A stretch of 64,000 nt of DNA from Opitutaceae bacterium TAV5 (GTDB taxonomy: Bacteria > Verrucomicrobiota > Verrucomicrobiia > Opitutales > Opitutaceae): assembly GCA_000242935.3 (NCBI GenBank), contig CP007053.1:806001-870000 (forward strand). Reading direction: 5' to 3'. Of this stretch, positions 8,399 through 17,064 are shown piece after piece (the stretch's first letter is position 1; each line of letters begins with the position of its first letter). The notes under the pieces are model-generated. The model had not been told where the DNA came from. It did not search any database and saw nothing but the letters and a program-made list of their open reading frames with translations. Made by a program: the position numbers and the translations under genes.

Positions 8399-10015
8399 AT
8401 GAGCACCACTGCCAACACCCGTATCAATTCCACCCGCGCCTCTTATTACCGCCCGGCTCCGGCCGTGCCCGCCGACCAGCCCGCACACGAGGCCGACCTC
8501 GTCATTTATTCGGCCAATGCCGCCGGTTGCGCCGCCGCCATTCAGGCGCGCCGCCTCGGCCTCACCGTGGCGATCTTCAACCCGCATACCCACGTCGGCG
8601 GCCTCACCACCGGCGGTCTCGGTTTCACGGATTTCGGCAACAAGGATGCCATTGGCGGCCTCGCCCTCGAATTTTACCAACGCCTCGGCCAGCACTACGG
8701 CTGCGAGGCCGAGTGGCGCTTCGAACCCTCCGCCGCCGAAAAAACCCTCAACGCCTGGCTCGCCGAAGCCGGCGTCACCGTCCACCACGGCCACTACCTG
8801 AAAAGCGCCGCGGCTTTCGAAGGCCGTGTCACCGAAATCGCTTTCACCAATGGCGCCCGCGCCCGCGCGCCGTACTTCATCGACTGCTCCTACGAAGGCG
8901 ACCTCATGGCCGCCGCCGGAGTCACGTTCACGGTCGGCCGCGAGGGCAATTCGACTTACGGCGAGACGCTCAACGGCCAGATTGTCCACCCCAAGCACCA
9001 GTTCGACAATCCCGTCGATCCGTACATCGTCCCCGGCGACCCGAAGAGCGGCTTCCTCCCCGGCATCGAGCCCGGCCTCCCCGAGATCGGCGCCGGCGAC
9101 CACCGCGTGCAGGCCTACAATTTCCGCATCTGCATGACGCAGGAAAAAGACAATCTCGTGCCCTTCCCGAAACCCGAAGGCTACGACCGCCAGGCCTATG
9201 AGCTGCTTGCCCGTTACCTGGCCACCGGCTGGAACCAGGTCTTCCACAAACACGACAGGATCCGCGGCCTCAAGACCGACACCAACAACCATGGCGCCGT
9301 CTCCAGCGACTTCATCGGCGGCAACTACGCCTGGCCCACCGCCTCGCACGAGGAACGCGAAAAACTCTTCCAGGCGCACGTCACCTGGGTGCAGGGCCTC
9401 TGGTGGTTCTATGCCCACGATCCCGCGGTGCCCGCCGGTATTCAGGCGCAGGTCAACACCTGGGGGCTGGCGAAGGACGAGTTCACCGACAGCGGCAACT
9501 GGCCCAACCAGCTCTACATCCGCGAAGGCCGCCGCATGGTCGGCGATCTCGTCATGACCGAGCTTCACTGCCTTTCGAAACAGAAGGTGGATGACGCCAT
9601 CGGCATGGCCGCCTACACGATGGATTCGCACAACTGCCGCCGCTTCGTGGACGAAAACGGCCACGTCAGGAACGAAGGCGACGTCCAGGTCAAGCTCCCC
9701 AAGCCCTACCCGATCGGTTACCGCTCCATCATCCCGCCCCGGGCGGATCGTGTGAAAAACCTGCTCGTCCCCGTGGCGCTCTCGGCATCGCACATCGCCT
9801 TCGGATCGATCCGCATGGAGCCCGTTTTCATGATCCTGGCGCAGAGCGCCGCCATTGCTGTCGCTACGGCGCGCCGCGCCGGCGACATCGCGGTGCAGGA
9901 CGTAGCGTATTCCGAACTACGCCCGCAGCTCGACGCCGCGAAGCAGGTGCTCGCCTGGGACGACTCGAAGACGCACGCCGGCGATGGCAACGACAGCAGC
10001 CCGATCGGGCGCTGA
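8399..10015 (+). CDS. FAD-dependent oxidoreductase (FAD_oxidored family)
   Basis: A 538-aa flavoprotein. The FAD-binding Rossmann start is slightly degenerate (ADLVIYSANAAGCAAAIQARRLG, residues about 34-56), followed by HVGGLTTGGLGFTDFGN, which is characteristic of the FAD_oxidored group in planctomycetes and Verrucomicrobia. Near the C-terminus, HIAFGSIRMEPVFMILAQSAAIAVA closes the flavin site. No signal peptide. Substrate unknown; such proteins usually accompany carbohydrate loci. Divergently transcribed from the LacI regulator at 7120-8322. A second, more distant member is at 59988-61325. Confidence 0.85.
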   Translation: MSTTANTRINSTRASYYRPAPAVPADQPAHEADLVIYSANAAGCAAAIQARRLGLTVAIFNPHTHVGGLTTGGLGFTDFGNKDAIGGLALEFYQRLGQHYGCEAEWRFEPSAAEKTLNAWLAEAGVTVHHGHYLKSAAAFEGRVTEIAFTNGARARAPYFIDCSYEGDLMAAAGVTFTVGREGNSTYGETLNGQIVHPKHQFDNPVDPYIVPGDPKSGFLPGIEPGLPEIGAGDHRVQAYNFRICMTQEKDNLVPFPKPEGYDRQAYELLARYLATGWNQVFHKHDRIRGLKTDTNNHGAVSSDFIGGNYAWPTASHEEREKLFQAHVTWVQGLWWFYAHDPAVPAGIQAQVNTWGLAKDEFTDSGNWPNQLYIREGRRMVGDLVMTELHCLSKQKVDDAIGMAAYTMDSHNCRRFVDENGHVRNEGDVQVKLPKPYPIGYRSIIPPRADRVKNLLVPVALSASHIAFGSIRMEPVFMILAQSAAIAVATARRAGDIAVQDVAYSELRPQLDAAKQVLAWDDSKTHAGDGNDSSPIGR

Positions 10016-10032
10016 TCTCCGGCGTCGTGGCG

Positions 10033-10487
10033 CGGGCGTCCCGCCCGCAACCACTCCTTCTCATTCTCGTTCTCTTACTCGTTCTCCGGATCGTACTCTT
10101 TCTCGTACTCCTTCTCTTTCTCGTACTCGTGCTGCGGCGCGTCGTGCGAATGCCGGAGCAGGAGAATGATCGATCAGGAGAACGATCAAGAGAAGGAGAA
10201 GGAGAACGAACCCGGACCGGAGAAAGAGTACGAGAAAGAGTACGAGAACGATTCCGGAGTGTCGCGGGCGTCCCGCCCGCTTCCGTTGCCTCTCCGCTCC
10301 GTCCGGAAAACAACCGGCGGCGCTCCACGCCGTCCACGGCCAGGATGGCCGTGCCACACCGGAGCGGCGGCATTCCTGCCGCTGCGACGAGGCGCGTCAG
10401 CGCCTCGCCCGGTGCCTCGCTGTTCTGCCTGACTGTCCTGACCTGACCGGCGACGCTCCGCGTCGTCTGCAGCGGCAGGAATGCCGC
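10033..10487. repeat. Cluster of seven covarying small hairpins
   Basis: The gap between convergent genes (10016-10560) holds no credible gene. It has short stem-loops at 10033-10047 and 10265-10279 (CGGGCG-TCC-CGCCCG), 10336-10352 (ACGGCCA-GGA-TGGCCGT), 10367-10382 (GCGGCA-TTCC-TGCCGC), 10389-10406 (GAGGCGC-GTCA-GCGCCTC), 10451-10465 (CGACGC-TCC-GCGTCG) and 10472-10487 (GCGGCA-GGAA-TGCCGC). The stems differ but stay paired, and the loop is usually TCC or its complement GGA. They resemble extragenic palindromes. Confidence 0.75.
10053..10252. repeat. Inverted pair of degenerate CTCGTTCTC-word tracts
   Basis: A pyrimidine-only tract (10053-10129) made of words such as CTCGTTCTC, CTCGTACTC and CTTTCTCGTACTC is mirrored by a purine-only tract (10152-10252) of GAGAACGA, GAGTACGAG and AGAAGGAG words. 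About 20 bases separate them. The arms are reverse complements in word content, though not base for base. Open frames here code only low-complexity Arg/Glu or Leu/Val peptides and are rejected as genes. Confidence 0.7.
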
Positions 10488-10560
10488 CGCTCCGTCCAGA
10501 CCGTCTGCGTAGCTTCAGCCACCGCAAACGTCGAAGAGCCCCAAAAAACTCCGGGCCCGC

Positions 10561-12054
10561 TCAGCCGATCCACTGCACGCCGCGCATGTCGCCGGTCTCC
10601 AGGAAGCGCTGGTGCATGAGGAAGGCGTTGGCGAGCGTCTGCGGGGTGTGGCCTTTTTTCGCCATCTCGCAGTAACGCAGGAGCTGGTCCCTGAACTCGG
10701 GATGCGCGCACTTTTCGACGATGAGGCGGGCGCGTTCGTTCGGGTCCTTGCCGCGGAGGTCGGCGATGCCGTTCTCCGTGATGACGACCTGCACCGAGTG
10801 CTCGCTGTGGTCCATGTGCGAGACGAGCGGCACGATGGTGCTGATCTTGCCTCCCTTGGCGGACGACGGACAGGTGAAGATCGAGATGTAGGCGTTGCGC
10901 GTGAAATCGCCCGACCCGCCGATGCCGTTCATGAGGCTGCTGCCCATGACGTGCGTGGAGTTCACGTTGCCGAAAATATCCACCTCGATCGCCGTATTGA
11001 TGGTGATGATACCGAGGCGGCGCACCATTTCCGGGTTGTTGGTGATTTCCTGCGGACGGAGCAGGAGGCGCGGGCGGAAGAACTCGAGATCCTCGTAAAT
11101 GCTCTTCAGCAGGTCCGGAGCGATGGTGAGCGAGGTGCCGGTGGCGAACTTGCACTTGCCGGAGCGGATGAGGCCGATAACGGAGTCCTGGATGACTTCG
11201 GAGAACATCTCGAACGCCGGGATGTCGGGATTGGCGCCGAGCGCGCCGAGGACGGCGTTGGCGATGTTGCCCACACCGGACTGGAGCGGGAGAAATTCTT
11301 TCGGGATGCGGCCGACGCGGATTTCGTTGGCGATGAACTCGGCCACGTTGGCGCCGATCTTGTTGGTCAGTTCGTCAGCCGGATCGAAGCCGCCGACTTC
11401 GTCGGCCTTGTTGCTCTCGACGATGCCGACGATCTTTTTCGGGTCCACTTTCACCACCGCGTTGCCGATGCGGTCGGAACAGTTTTCCAAGGGGATGACT
11501 TTCCGGTGCGGGGGATCGAGCGGTTCGTAGATGTCGTGGAAACCGCGCAGCTTCGGCGAGTGGTAACGGTTGAGCTCGATGATGACTTTTTCGGCGGTGC
11601 GCAGGAAGGTGGGCGAGGCGCCGACCGAGGTGCTGAGCACGATCTCGCCGTCGGCGGTCACGTCGCTGGCCTCGACGATGGCCCAGTCGAATTTGCCGAG
11701 GAAGCCGCAACGCACCTGCTGCTGGAGGTGCGAGAGGTGCATGTCGAAAAAGCGGGTCTTGCCGCTGTTGATGCTTTCGCGGAGCGACTTGTTGCTCTGG
11801 TAGGGCGTGCGCCAGGAGATGGCGTCGGCGCGGGCAAGTTCACCGTCGAGCGAGTCGCCGGTGGAGGCGCCGGAGACGATGGCGACCTTGAAGGGGCGGC
11901 CGGCTTCGTGTTCCGCACGGGCCCGGGCGGCGAGCGCCTTCGGCACGACCTTGGCGGCGCCGGCGGGCGTGAAACCACTGACGCCAATCGTATTGCCGTG
12001 GTTGATAAGGGAAGCGGCCTCCTCGGCCGTAAGGGTGCGGAATGGAAGACTCAT
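10561..12054 (-). CDS. Acetyl-CoA hydrolase/transferase family protein (succinyl-CoA:acetate CoA-transferase-like)
   Basis: A 497-aa cytosolic enzyme. It has the family's two-domain layout: NTIGVSGFTPAGAAKVVP near the N-terminus, VSGASTGDSLDGELA near residue 65, and a C-terminal half with LQSGVGNIANAVLGAL (the glycine-rich CoA-binding loop), FEMFSEVIQDSVIGLI (the Glu-containing motif expected to carry the acyl intermediate) and GIGGSGDFTRNAYIS. It moves CoA between acetate and succinate or hydrolyses acetyl-CoA, and may work in acetate handling. The ATG at 12054 is chosen over an upstream in-frame ATG at 12114 because the family starts just before the FRTLTAEEAA segment. Confidence 0.88.
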   Translation of the reverse strand: MSLPFRTLTAEEAASLINHGNTIGVSGFTPAGAAKVVPKALAARARAEHEAGRPFKVAIVSGASTGDSLDGELARADAISWRTPYQSNKSLRESINSGKTRFFDMHLSHLQQQVRCGFLGKFDWAIVEASDVTADGEIVLSTSVGASPTFLRTAEKVIIELNRYHSPKLRGFHDIYEPLDPPHRKVIPLENCSDRIGNAVVKVDPKKIVGIVESNKADEVGGFDPADELTNKIGANVAEFIANEIRVGRIPKEFLPLQSGVGNIANAVLGALGANPDIPAFEMFSEVIQDSVIGLIRSGKCKFATGTSLTIAPDLLKSIYEDLEFFRPRLLLRPQEITNNPEMVRRLGIITINTAIEVDIFGNVNSTHVMGSSLMNGIGGSGDFTRNAYISIFTCPSSAKGGKISTIVPLVSHMDHSEHSVQVVITENGIADLRGKDPNERARLIVEKCAHPEFRDQLLRYCEMAKKGHTPQTLANAFLMHQRFLETGDMRGVQWIG

Positions 12055-12204
12055 GGTGAGAATTGCGAAGAACGGATAGCTCCGTTTCCTGAAGGCCCCG
12101 GGCGAACGGGGCAACTGGCTGATAGGCGGGGCACAAAGATTCGCAAGAAATGCGTGAAAATCCGGTTTTTTCGGTAAAAAAAGCCCAAAAACGGGGAAAA
12201 ATCA

Positions 12205-12227
12205 GGGCGTTTCGGACAAAAACGCCC
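12205..12227 (-). terminator. Rho-independent terminator downstream of argJ
   Basis: Read on the minus strand, GGGCGTTT pairs with AAACGCCC (8 bp, 7-nt loop). TGATTTTTCC and further T-rich sequence follow. It lies 75 bases past the argJ stop, in the 247-base gap before the CoA-transferase gene. Confidence 0.65.
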
Positions 12228-12301
12228 GAAACCGGCCTCTGCAAGACTGAATCGGAAAGCAGGCCCCTCGCCCCCGCACACCCCGCGCCCCGGCCGGCGG
12301 G

Positions 12302-13687
12302 TCAGCTCCGGTAATCGGCGTTTTCGCTCACGTATTCGTGCGTGAGGTCGGCGCCGAAGACCGTGGCGGTTTCCGCACCGTTGCCGAGGTCCACGACGAT
12401 CTCCACGCAGCGCTCGTGCGGCGGGTAGTCCACCGGCGGCGTGAACACGCCTTCGGCGGTCGGCCGGCTCGCGTAGAGCTCCGCCGCCTTCAGGTGCGCC
12501 ACGAGTGCGAGTTCCTTCTGCGGATCGAGCTGGAACGCTCCGCGCGCAAAAATCTCGATGCCGCCGATCTCCGCGCGCATCCGCGAAAGATCGATGCCGG
12601 GAGCGTGCGCGCCCACGTGCTTGCCGATCGCCTGCACGAGACGGCCGACGTTGGGGTCGTTGCCCGCGACGGCGCACTTGAAGAGCGGGGCGTTGACGAT
12701 GGCCTTGCCCAGCGCGCAGGCGAGCGCGGCCGTGGCGGCGTTTTTCACCTCCACGCGGATCACGTGGCGCACGCCTTCGCCGTTGCGGACAACGTCCTCG
12801 GCGAGATCGCGGCACACCTGCGTCAGCGCGGCCTCGAACTCCGCGAGCGCGGCTGCCTGCGCGGCCGCGCCGCCGGAAGAGGAAAGCGACACCGCGCCGG
12901 AGGAGACGAGCACCACGGTGTCGGAGGTGCTCGTGTCGCTGTCCACGCTCATGCGGTTGAACGACACCTCCACGGCGCGTTGCAGCATGGCGCGCAGTGC
13001 GTCGCGCGGCACGGCCACGTCGGTCAGGATATAGACCAGCATCGTCGCCATGTTGGGCTCGATCATGCCGGCGCCCTTGGCGATGCCGACGATGCGGCCG
13101 GCGTTCGCGGCGCCCCCTTCCCCGCCCGCACCGACGGTCGCGCTGCGCACTTTCGGATAAAGATCGGTCGTCACGATGCCTTCGGCGGCGGGCAGCACGG
13201 AGTCGCCGCTGCCGTCGGCGGCGAGCGCGGCGGCGGCCTGCGGCAGGTTTTGCAGCATCGCCTCGACGGGCAGCGTCCAGCCGATGACGCCCGTCGAACT
13301 CGGCAACACCGCCGAAGCCGGGATGCCGAGCAGGCGGCCGGTCTCCGCGCAGATGCGCTCTGCCGTCTCCACGCCGCCGGGCGCGCAGACGTTGGAAATC
13401 TTGTTGTTGACGATGATCGCTCCGAGCGCCGGCTCCGCCAGCCGCCGCCGCCCGACGATCACGGGCGCGCCGGGAAAGGCGTTTTTCGTGAACATGGCGG
13501 CAAAGCTCTCCGCCGGCCGGTCGAGTGCGATGAGCGTGAGCGTCATCCGGGCCGGTTTCGGCGCCTCCGCCGGCGTGAAATCGAAGCGCGCCGTGCCGAC
13601 GCGAAAGCCGCGCGGCAACGCAGCGCGGGAGGCGAGCCATGCGCGGTGTTCCGCGCGGGAAGAAAACGTGAGAGCGGTGCTGGGCAC
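12302..13687 (-). CDS. argJ: Glutamate N-acetyltransferase / amino-acid acetyltransferase
   Basis: Moves the acetyl group from N-acetylornithine to glutamate (arginine synthesis) in the cytosol. The 461-aa precursor has the ArgJ autoproteolysis site at KGAGMIEPNMATML; cleavage is expected between Ala214 and Thr215, with Thr as nucleophile of the beta chain. Also visible are VCAPGGVETAERIC and LPSSTGVIGW in the alpha part, and SFNRMSVDSDTSTSDT and GNDPNVGRLVQAIGKH in the beta part. It is longer than the usual ~400 aa because of Ala-rich inserts. The start is GTG at 13687; no better in-frame ATG was found. Confidence 0.94.
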   Translation of the reverse strand: MPSTALTFSSRAEHRAWLASRAALPRGFRVGTARFDFTPAEAPKPARMTLTLIALDRPAESFAAMFTKNAFPGAPVIVGRRRLAEPALGAIIVNNKISNVCAPGGVETAERICAETGRLLGIPASAVLPSSTGVIGWTLPVEAMLQNLPQAAAALAADGSGDSVLPAAEGIVTTDLYPKVRSATVGAGGEGGAANAGRIVGIAKGAGMIEPNMATMLVYILTDVAVPRDALRAMLQRAVEVSFNRMSVDSDTSTSDTVVLVSSGAVSLSSSGGAAAQAAALAEFEAALTQVCRDLAEDVVRNGEGVRHVIRVEVKNAATAALACALGKAIVNAPLFKCAVAGNDPNVGRLVQAIGKHVGAHAPGIDLSRMRAEIGGIEIFARGAFQLDPQKELALVAHLKAAELYASRPTAEGVFTPPVDYPPHERCVEIVVDLGNGAETATVFGADLTHEYVSENADYRS

Positions 13688-13812
13688 GCGCCTGAAGCTG
13701 GCGGCGCGCCGCCCGGAGTGAAGCGGAAAAATGCGAAAGCGCCGCCTCCGGAGGCCGGCGCTCCGGCCGTGTCAACAGGCGTCAACCGTTGTCATACCAA
13801 GGTCCCGAATGT

Positions 13813-13896
13813 TTTTGATTTTACACAAAGGCCGCAAAGGACGCGAAGAAGGTAACTGGCAATCCTTTGCGCTCTTTGCGGCCTTGGTGTAAAAAT
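13813..13896. repeat. Inverted pair of ACACAAAGGCCGCAAAGG words upstream of dapF-like gene
   Basis: Arms at about 13813-13848 and 13863-13896: TTTTACACAAAGGCCGCAAAGG against its near reverse complement ending GGCCTTGGTGTAAAAAT, with a spacer of about 14 bases. This is the main content of the 380-base gap 13688-14067. The rest shows no gene; its open frames only mirror the repeat. Confidence 0.7.
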
Positions 13897-14067
13897 CTGA
13901 AGGCTTTGGGGCTTTGGCATCAGCAGTCCGGGCTTCCGTTCTGCCCGGTTTGTGTGCTTGCGTATCCGGCTGCGATATCCGGCCCGTTCTCCGCACCCGT
14001 CGGCGGCGGCCCGCTTCCGCACATTCCGCACCGCACACTCTCTCACGACCACCGCACTACTTCACAC

Positions 14068-14922
14068 ATGCGCTTCCACAAATACCACGCTCTCGGCAAC
14101 GACTACATCGTCCTCGACCCCGCGGACTTCCCGGCCTGGCAACCCGCTCCGTCGGTGGAGCAGATCCGCGTCGTCTGCCATCGCAATTTCGGTGTCGGCT
14201 CCGACGGCATTCTCTGGGGTCCCCTGCCCTCCTCGCAGAGCGAATTCGGGCTGCGCATCTTCAATCCCGACGGTTCCGAAGCCGAAAAATCCGGCAACGG
14301 CCTGCGCATCTTTTCGCGTTATCTGTGGGACGCCGGGCTGGTCAAAAATCCCGTGTTCACCATCGAGACCCCCGGCGGCCATGTCCGCTCCGAAATCAAG
14401 GAAGCCGGTCGCCTCATCACCGTGGACATGGGCCGCGTGAGCTTCGACAGCGCCCGCATCCCCGTTGCCGGTGCCGCCCGCGAGGTGATCAACGAAAAGA
14501 TCACGGTCCTCGATCGCGAGTTCACCTTCTGCGCCGCCACCATCGGCAACCCGCACTGCGTGCTCCCGCTCCCCGAAGTCTCCGCCGAACTCGCCCACAA
14601 ATACGGACCCCACCTGGAGACGCACGCCCACTTCCCGCGCAAGACCAACGTGCAATTCCTGCAAGTCCTCGACCGCGCCAACATCCGCATCGAGATCTGG
14701 GAGCGCGGCGCCGGCTACACGCTCGCCTCCGGCAGCAGCTCCAGCGCTGCGGCGGCCGTGGCGCACAAGCTCGGCCTCGTGGACGGCAACGTCACTGTGC
14801 ACATGCCCGGCGGACAGATCGGCATCGAGATCGCCGACGACTTCGCCATCCGCATGACCGGCACCGTCAACAAGGTCGCCGACGGCGTCATGCACGAGGA
14901 ACTCTTCGCCGTCAAAGTCTGA
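14068..14922 (+). CDS. Diaminopimelate epimerase-like protein lacking both catalytic cysteines
   Basis: A 284-aa DapF-fold protein: MRFHKYHALGNDYIVLD at the start, GVGSDGILWG, FNPDGSEAEKSGNG, IGNPHCVLP and IEIWERGAGYTLASGSSSS are all in family order and spacing. In true epimerases the GNGxR motif is followed by Cys and the late motif reads ACG. Here they are Ile81 and Ser221. Without these two thiols the usual two-base racemisation cannot occur, so the activity may differ. The ATG at 14068 matches the DapF start exactly. Upstream open frame to 13867 only reads through a repeat. Confidence 0.8.
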   Translation: MRFHKYHALGNDYIVLDPADFPAWQPAPSVEQIRVVCHRNFGVGSDGILWGPLPSSQSEFGLRIFNPDGSEAEKSGNGLRIFSRYLWDAGLVKNPVFTIETPGGHVRSEIKEAGRLITVDMGRVSFDSARIPVAGAAREVINEKITVLDREFTFCAATIGNPHCVLPLPEVSAELAHKYGPHLETHAHFPRKTNVQFLQVLDRANIRIEIWERGAGYTLASGSSSSAAAAVAHKLGLVDGNVTVHMPGGQIGIEIADDFAIRMTGTVNKVADGVMHEELFAVKV

Positions 14923-14976
14923 CGGCCCACCAGGTGCCAGCGAAAGCGTGAGCCGCCGGCCTCACGGTCTCACGCC

Positions 14977-15651
14977 TCACACCCATTCCACCGGGGGTTT
15001 TTCGTCCCCGGCCGGGCGGGACGGCGCCTTGCCGCCCCCGTCCGGTTCCTCGCCGGCATCTCCCTCCTTCTCCGGCTTGCCCGGTTTTTCCGACTCCCCG
15101 CCGCTTCCGCCTTCCGCCTCGCCGAACGCCTTCCGCAGCTTTTCCCAGGACTCGGTCACTTTCGTCTTCGCCGCACCCCACCCGGACGCTCCAGCCTTGC
15201 CGAGTTCCCGGACCGCCTCGCGGAAATCCGCCAGCGCCTTGTCCAGCTTCGCCTTCATCTCGGGCGTGAGTTCCTTCGCCCCGGCCTTCCAGTCCGCGAT
15301 TTTCTCGCCCGCCTTGTCCGCCAGCCTGTCGAGCTTCGCCGCCGCGGCGGTCCGCGCGTCATACGTCGTTTCGTCGAGCCAGGCGACGCCCCCGCGGGCA
15401 GCCACCTTCGCATCCTCGTAGAGTTCCCGGGATTTTTTCTTCGTCGCGTCCCACGCCTCCTCCGCTGCCTTCCCCGCCTTTTCGGAGAACGTCGCATCCT
15501 CCGGCCTGCCGGTCGCCTCTTCGCCCGCCGGAGCGCGATCCCGGTCCTGCTCCGGCTGCGGCGCGGAAGATCCGGCCGCAAGCCCCGCCATACCGAAGGC
15601 ACCCGCCAGCACCCAACAAAGCAGGCAACGGAAAAGGACTGTCGTTTTCAT
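14977..15651 (-). CDS. Secreted Lys/Glu/Ala-rich helical protein of unknown function
   Basis: A 224-aa protein with a clear signal peptide (MKTTVLFRCLLCWVLAGAFGM, probable cut near AAGSSA). The rest is rich in Ala, Glu and Lys and predicted to be largely helical: EEAWDATKKKSRELYEDAKVA, LDRLADKAGEKIADW, LDKALADFREAVRELGKAG. This resembles apolipoprotein/LEA-like amphipathic repeats. The C-terminus is Gly/Pro/Glu-rich and disordered. No family was recognised. It lies between the dapF-like gene (convergent) and the microcompartment operon (divergent). Confidence 0.7.
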   Translation of the reverse strand: MKTTVLFRCLLCWVLAGAFGMAGLAAGSSAPQPEQDRDRAPAGEEATGRPEDATFSEKAGKAAEEAWDATKKKSRELYEDAKVAARGGVAWLDETTYDARTAAAAKLDRLADKAGEKIADWKAGAKELTPEMKAKLDKALADFREAVRELGKAGASGWGAAKTKVTESWEKLRKAFGEAEGGSGGESEKPGKPEKEGDAGEEPDGGGKAPSRPAGDEKPPVEWV

Positions 15652-15975
15652 CGTGCCGCCAATCTAGCCGGTCATCCCCGCCACACAAGCAGCCAACGGC
15701 AACCAGCCGGCGGCCTTTTGGCCAACCACCCGTCCTGCAATATTCTGCCATAATCTGGAGCAAAACTCGCAAAATCTCTCAAAATCTACCAACCCGGGCT
15801 TGCCTTTGCGGCCGTCCTCGCTCTTGCTCTCCCCATTATCCGACCTGTTTCACCCTGACCAAAACCTCCTGCCGATCCACCCGCTTCCTCTTCCGGGAGC
15901 ACCGCTGTCTTCTCTTCCGACTCTTCACTCTCTCCACCGTTTTCCACCTTTCCTTCCCGATCGCCACTCTCCCCC
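15652..15975. promoter_or_regulatory. 324-base divergent upstream region of the microcompartment operon
   Basis: No gene is seen here. It separates the minus-strand secreted protein from pduL and must hold the operon promoter. A short direct repeat (CAAAATCT at about 15769 and 15780) is the only structure noticed. No confident -35/-10 pair or operator could be assigned. Confidence 0.4.
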
Positions 15976-16653
15976 ATGTTGCCTCCGCCCGCACCGCATC
16001 GCGCTGAAATCGAACACCTCGTCCGCCGCGCCCTCTATGCCCGCGCCGGTCGTCCCGCGCCGCGCCAGGTCCAGGCGCCCAATCCGCTTCTCGTCAACGT
16101 CAGCGCCCGCCACTGCCACCTCACTCCGGAGGCCGTCGAGACGCTTTTCGGCAAGGGCCGCACACTCACCCCGATGAAGTGGCTGTACCAGAAAGACCAG
16201 TACGCCGCGAAGGAGACCGTCACCCTCATCGGCCCGCGCAGCCGCGTCATTTCCAATCTCCGCATCCTCGGCCCCTGCCGCGACCTCAACCAGATCGAGC
16301 TCGCCCTCACCGATTCCATCGCCCTCGGCTTCGACATCCCCGTCCGCGCCTCCGGCAACATCAAGGGCACGCCCGGCTGCATGCTGATGGGCCCCGCCGG
16401 TTTTCTCAGACTCGAGGAAGGCGTCATCCGCGCCGCGCCGCACGTGCACATGCACCCCGAGGACGCCGCCTTCTACAAGGTGAAACCCGGCGAATTCATG
16501 AAGCTGCGCATCGGCGGCGAATGCGCGCTGACCTTCGATCGCATCCTTGCGCGCGTCCACGAAGACTTCAAGCTGGAGGTCCACATCGACACCGACGAGG
16601 CCAACGCCTGCGCCCTCACACCCAACACCCCCGTCACCCTCCTCAAGGCCTGA
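15976..16653 (+). CDS. pduL: Phosphate propanoyltransferase (PduL-type acyltransferase) of the microcompartment
   Basis: Converts lactyl/propionyl-CoA plus phosphate to acyl phosphate and recycles CoA inside the shell. The 225-aa product has the two PduL domains. Zn-binding histidine motifs are VSARHCHLT (residues about 41-49) and APHVHMHPEDA (about 154-164), with GNIKGTPGCML between. The first 25 residues hold an amphipathic helix (AEIEHLVRRALYAR) like known encapsulation peptides that direct cargo into the shell. First gene of the operon. The ATG at 15976 is preceded by CTCTCCCCC, not a Shine-Dalgarno. Confidence 0.93.
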   Translation: MLPPPAPHRAEIEHLVRRALYARAGRPAPRQVQAPNPLLVNVSARHCHLTPEAVETLFGKGRTLTPMKWLYQKDQYAAKETVTLIGPRSRVISNLRILGPCRDLNQIELALTDSIALGFDIPVRASGNIKGTPGCMLMGPAGFLRLEEGVIRAAPHVHMHPEDAAFYKVKPGEFMKLRIGGECALTFDRILARVHEDFKLEVHIDTDEANACALTPNTPVTLLKA

Positions 16654-16736
16654 ACCCTTCCCGCTCCCGCACTCTCCCGATTCTCCGTCTGCGCAAACTC
16701 TGAACCCTGAACACCAAACTCTAAACCGTATCCATC

Positions 16737-17009
16737 ATGAGTGAATCCATCGGACTAGTTGAAACCCGCGGCTTTGTCGGCTCTGTTGAAGCCAGCGATG
16801 CCATGGTCAAGGCCGCGAGCGTCACGCTCGTGCGCACCGTACAAATCGGCGGCGGCCTCGTGGCCGTGGTCATCAAGGGCGACGTCGGCTCCGTGAAAGC
16901 GGCCGTCGATGCCGGCGCCGAAGCCGCCAAGCGCGTCGGCGAGCTCGTCAGCTCCCACGTCATCGCCCGTCCCCACGCCGACCTGCTCAAGGCCGTCGGC
17001 CTCGCCTGA
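16737..17009 (+). CDS. BMC-H hexameric shell protein 1
   Basis: A 90-aa single-domain BMC shell protein that tiles the facets as hexamers. Family features: IGLVETRGFVGSVEASDAMVKAA at the start, VTLVRTVQIGGGLVAVVIKG with a GGG pore loop, GDVGSVKAAVDAGAEAA, and the HVIARPHADL end. The pore-lining loop (QIGGGL) differs from those of the other two BMC-H proteins. It follows pduL by 83 bases. That gap holds one arm of the CTGAACCCTGAAC word repeat also found upstream of proB. Confidence 0.95.
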   Translation: MSESIGLVETRGFVGSVEASDAMVKAASVTLVRTVQIGGGLVAVVIKGDVGSVKAAVDAGAEAAKRVGELVSSHVIARPHADLLKAVGLA

Positions 17010-17064
17010 GCGCGGCCTTTCCCGATTCTTAATTGTTCATTATTAATTCCTGATTTTTTCCACC

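Noticed and set aside
10027-10446. Open frames over the word repeat and hairpin field
   Set aside because: They translate only the pyrimidine/purine words and hairpins (Leu/Val or Arg/Glu runs); no protein-like region.
10612-12177. 521-aa plus-strand frame opposite the CoA-transferase
   Set aside because: Shadow of a conserved gene; low-complexity Arg/Asp/Gly content.
13772-14052. Two minus-strand small frames upstream of the dapF-like gene
   Set aside because: They read the inverted repeat on both strands; no start context or similarity.
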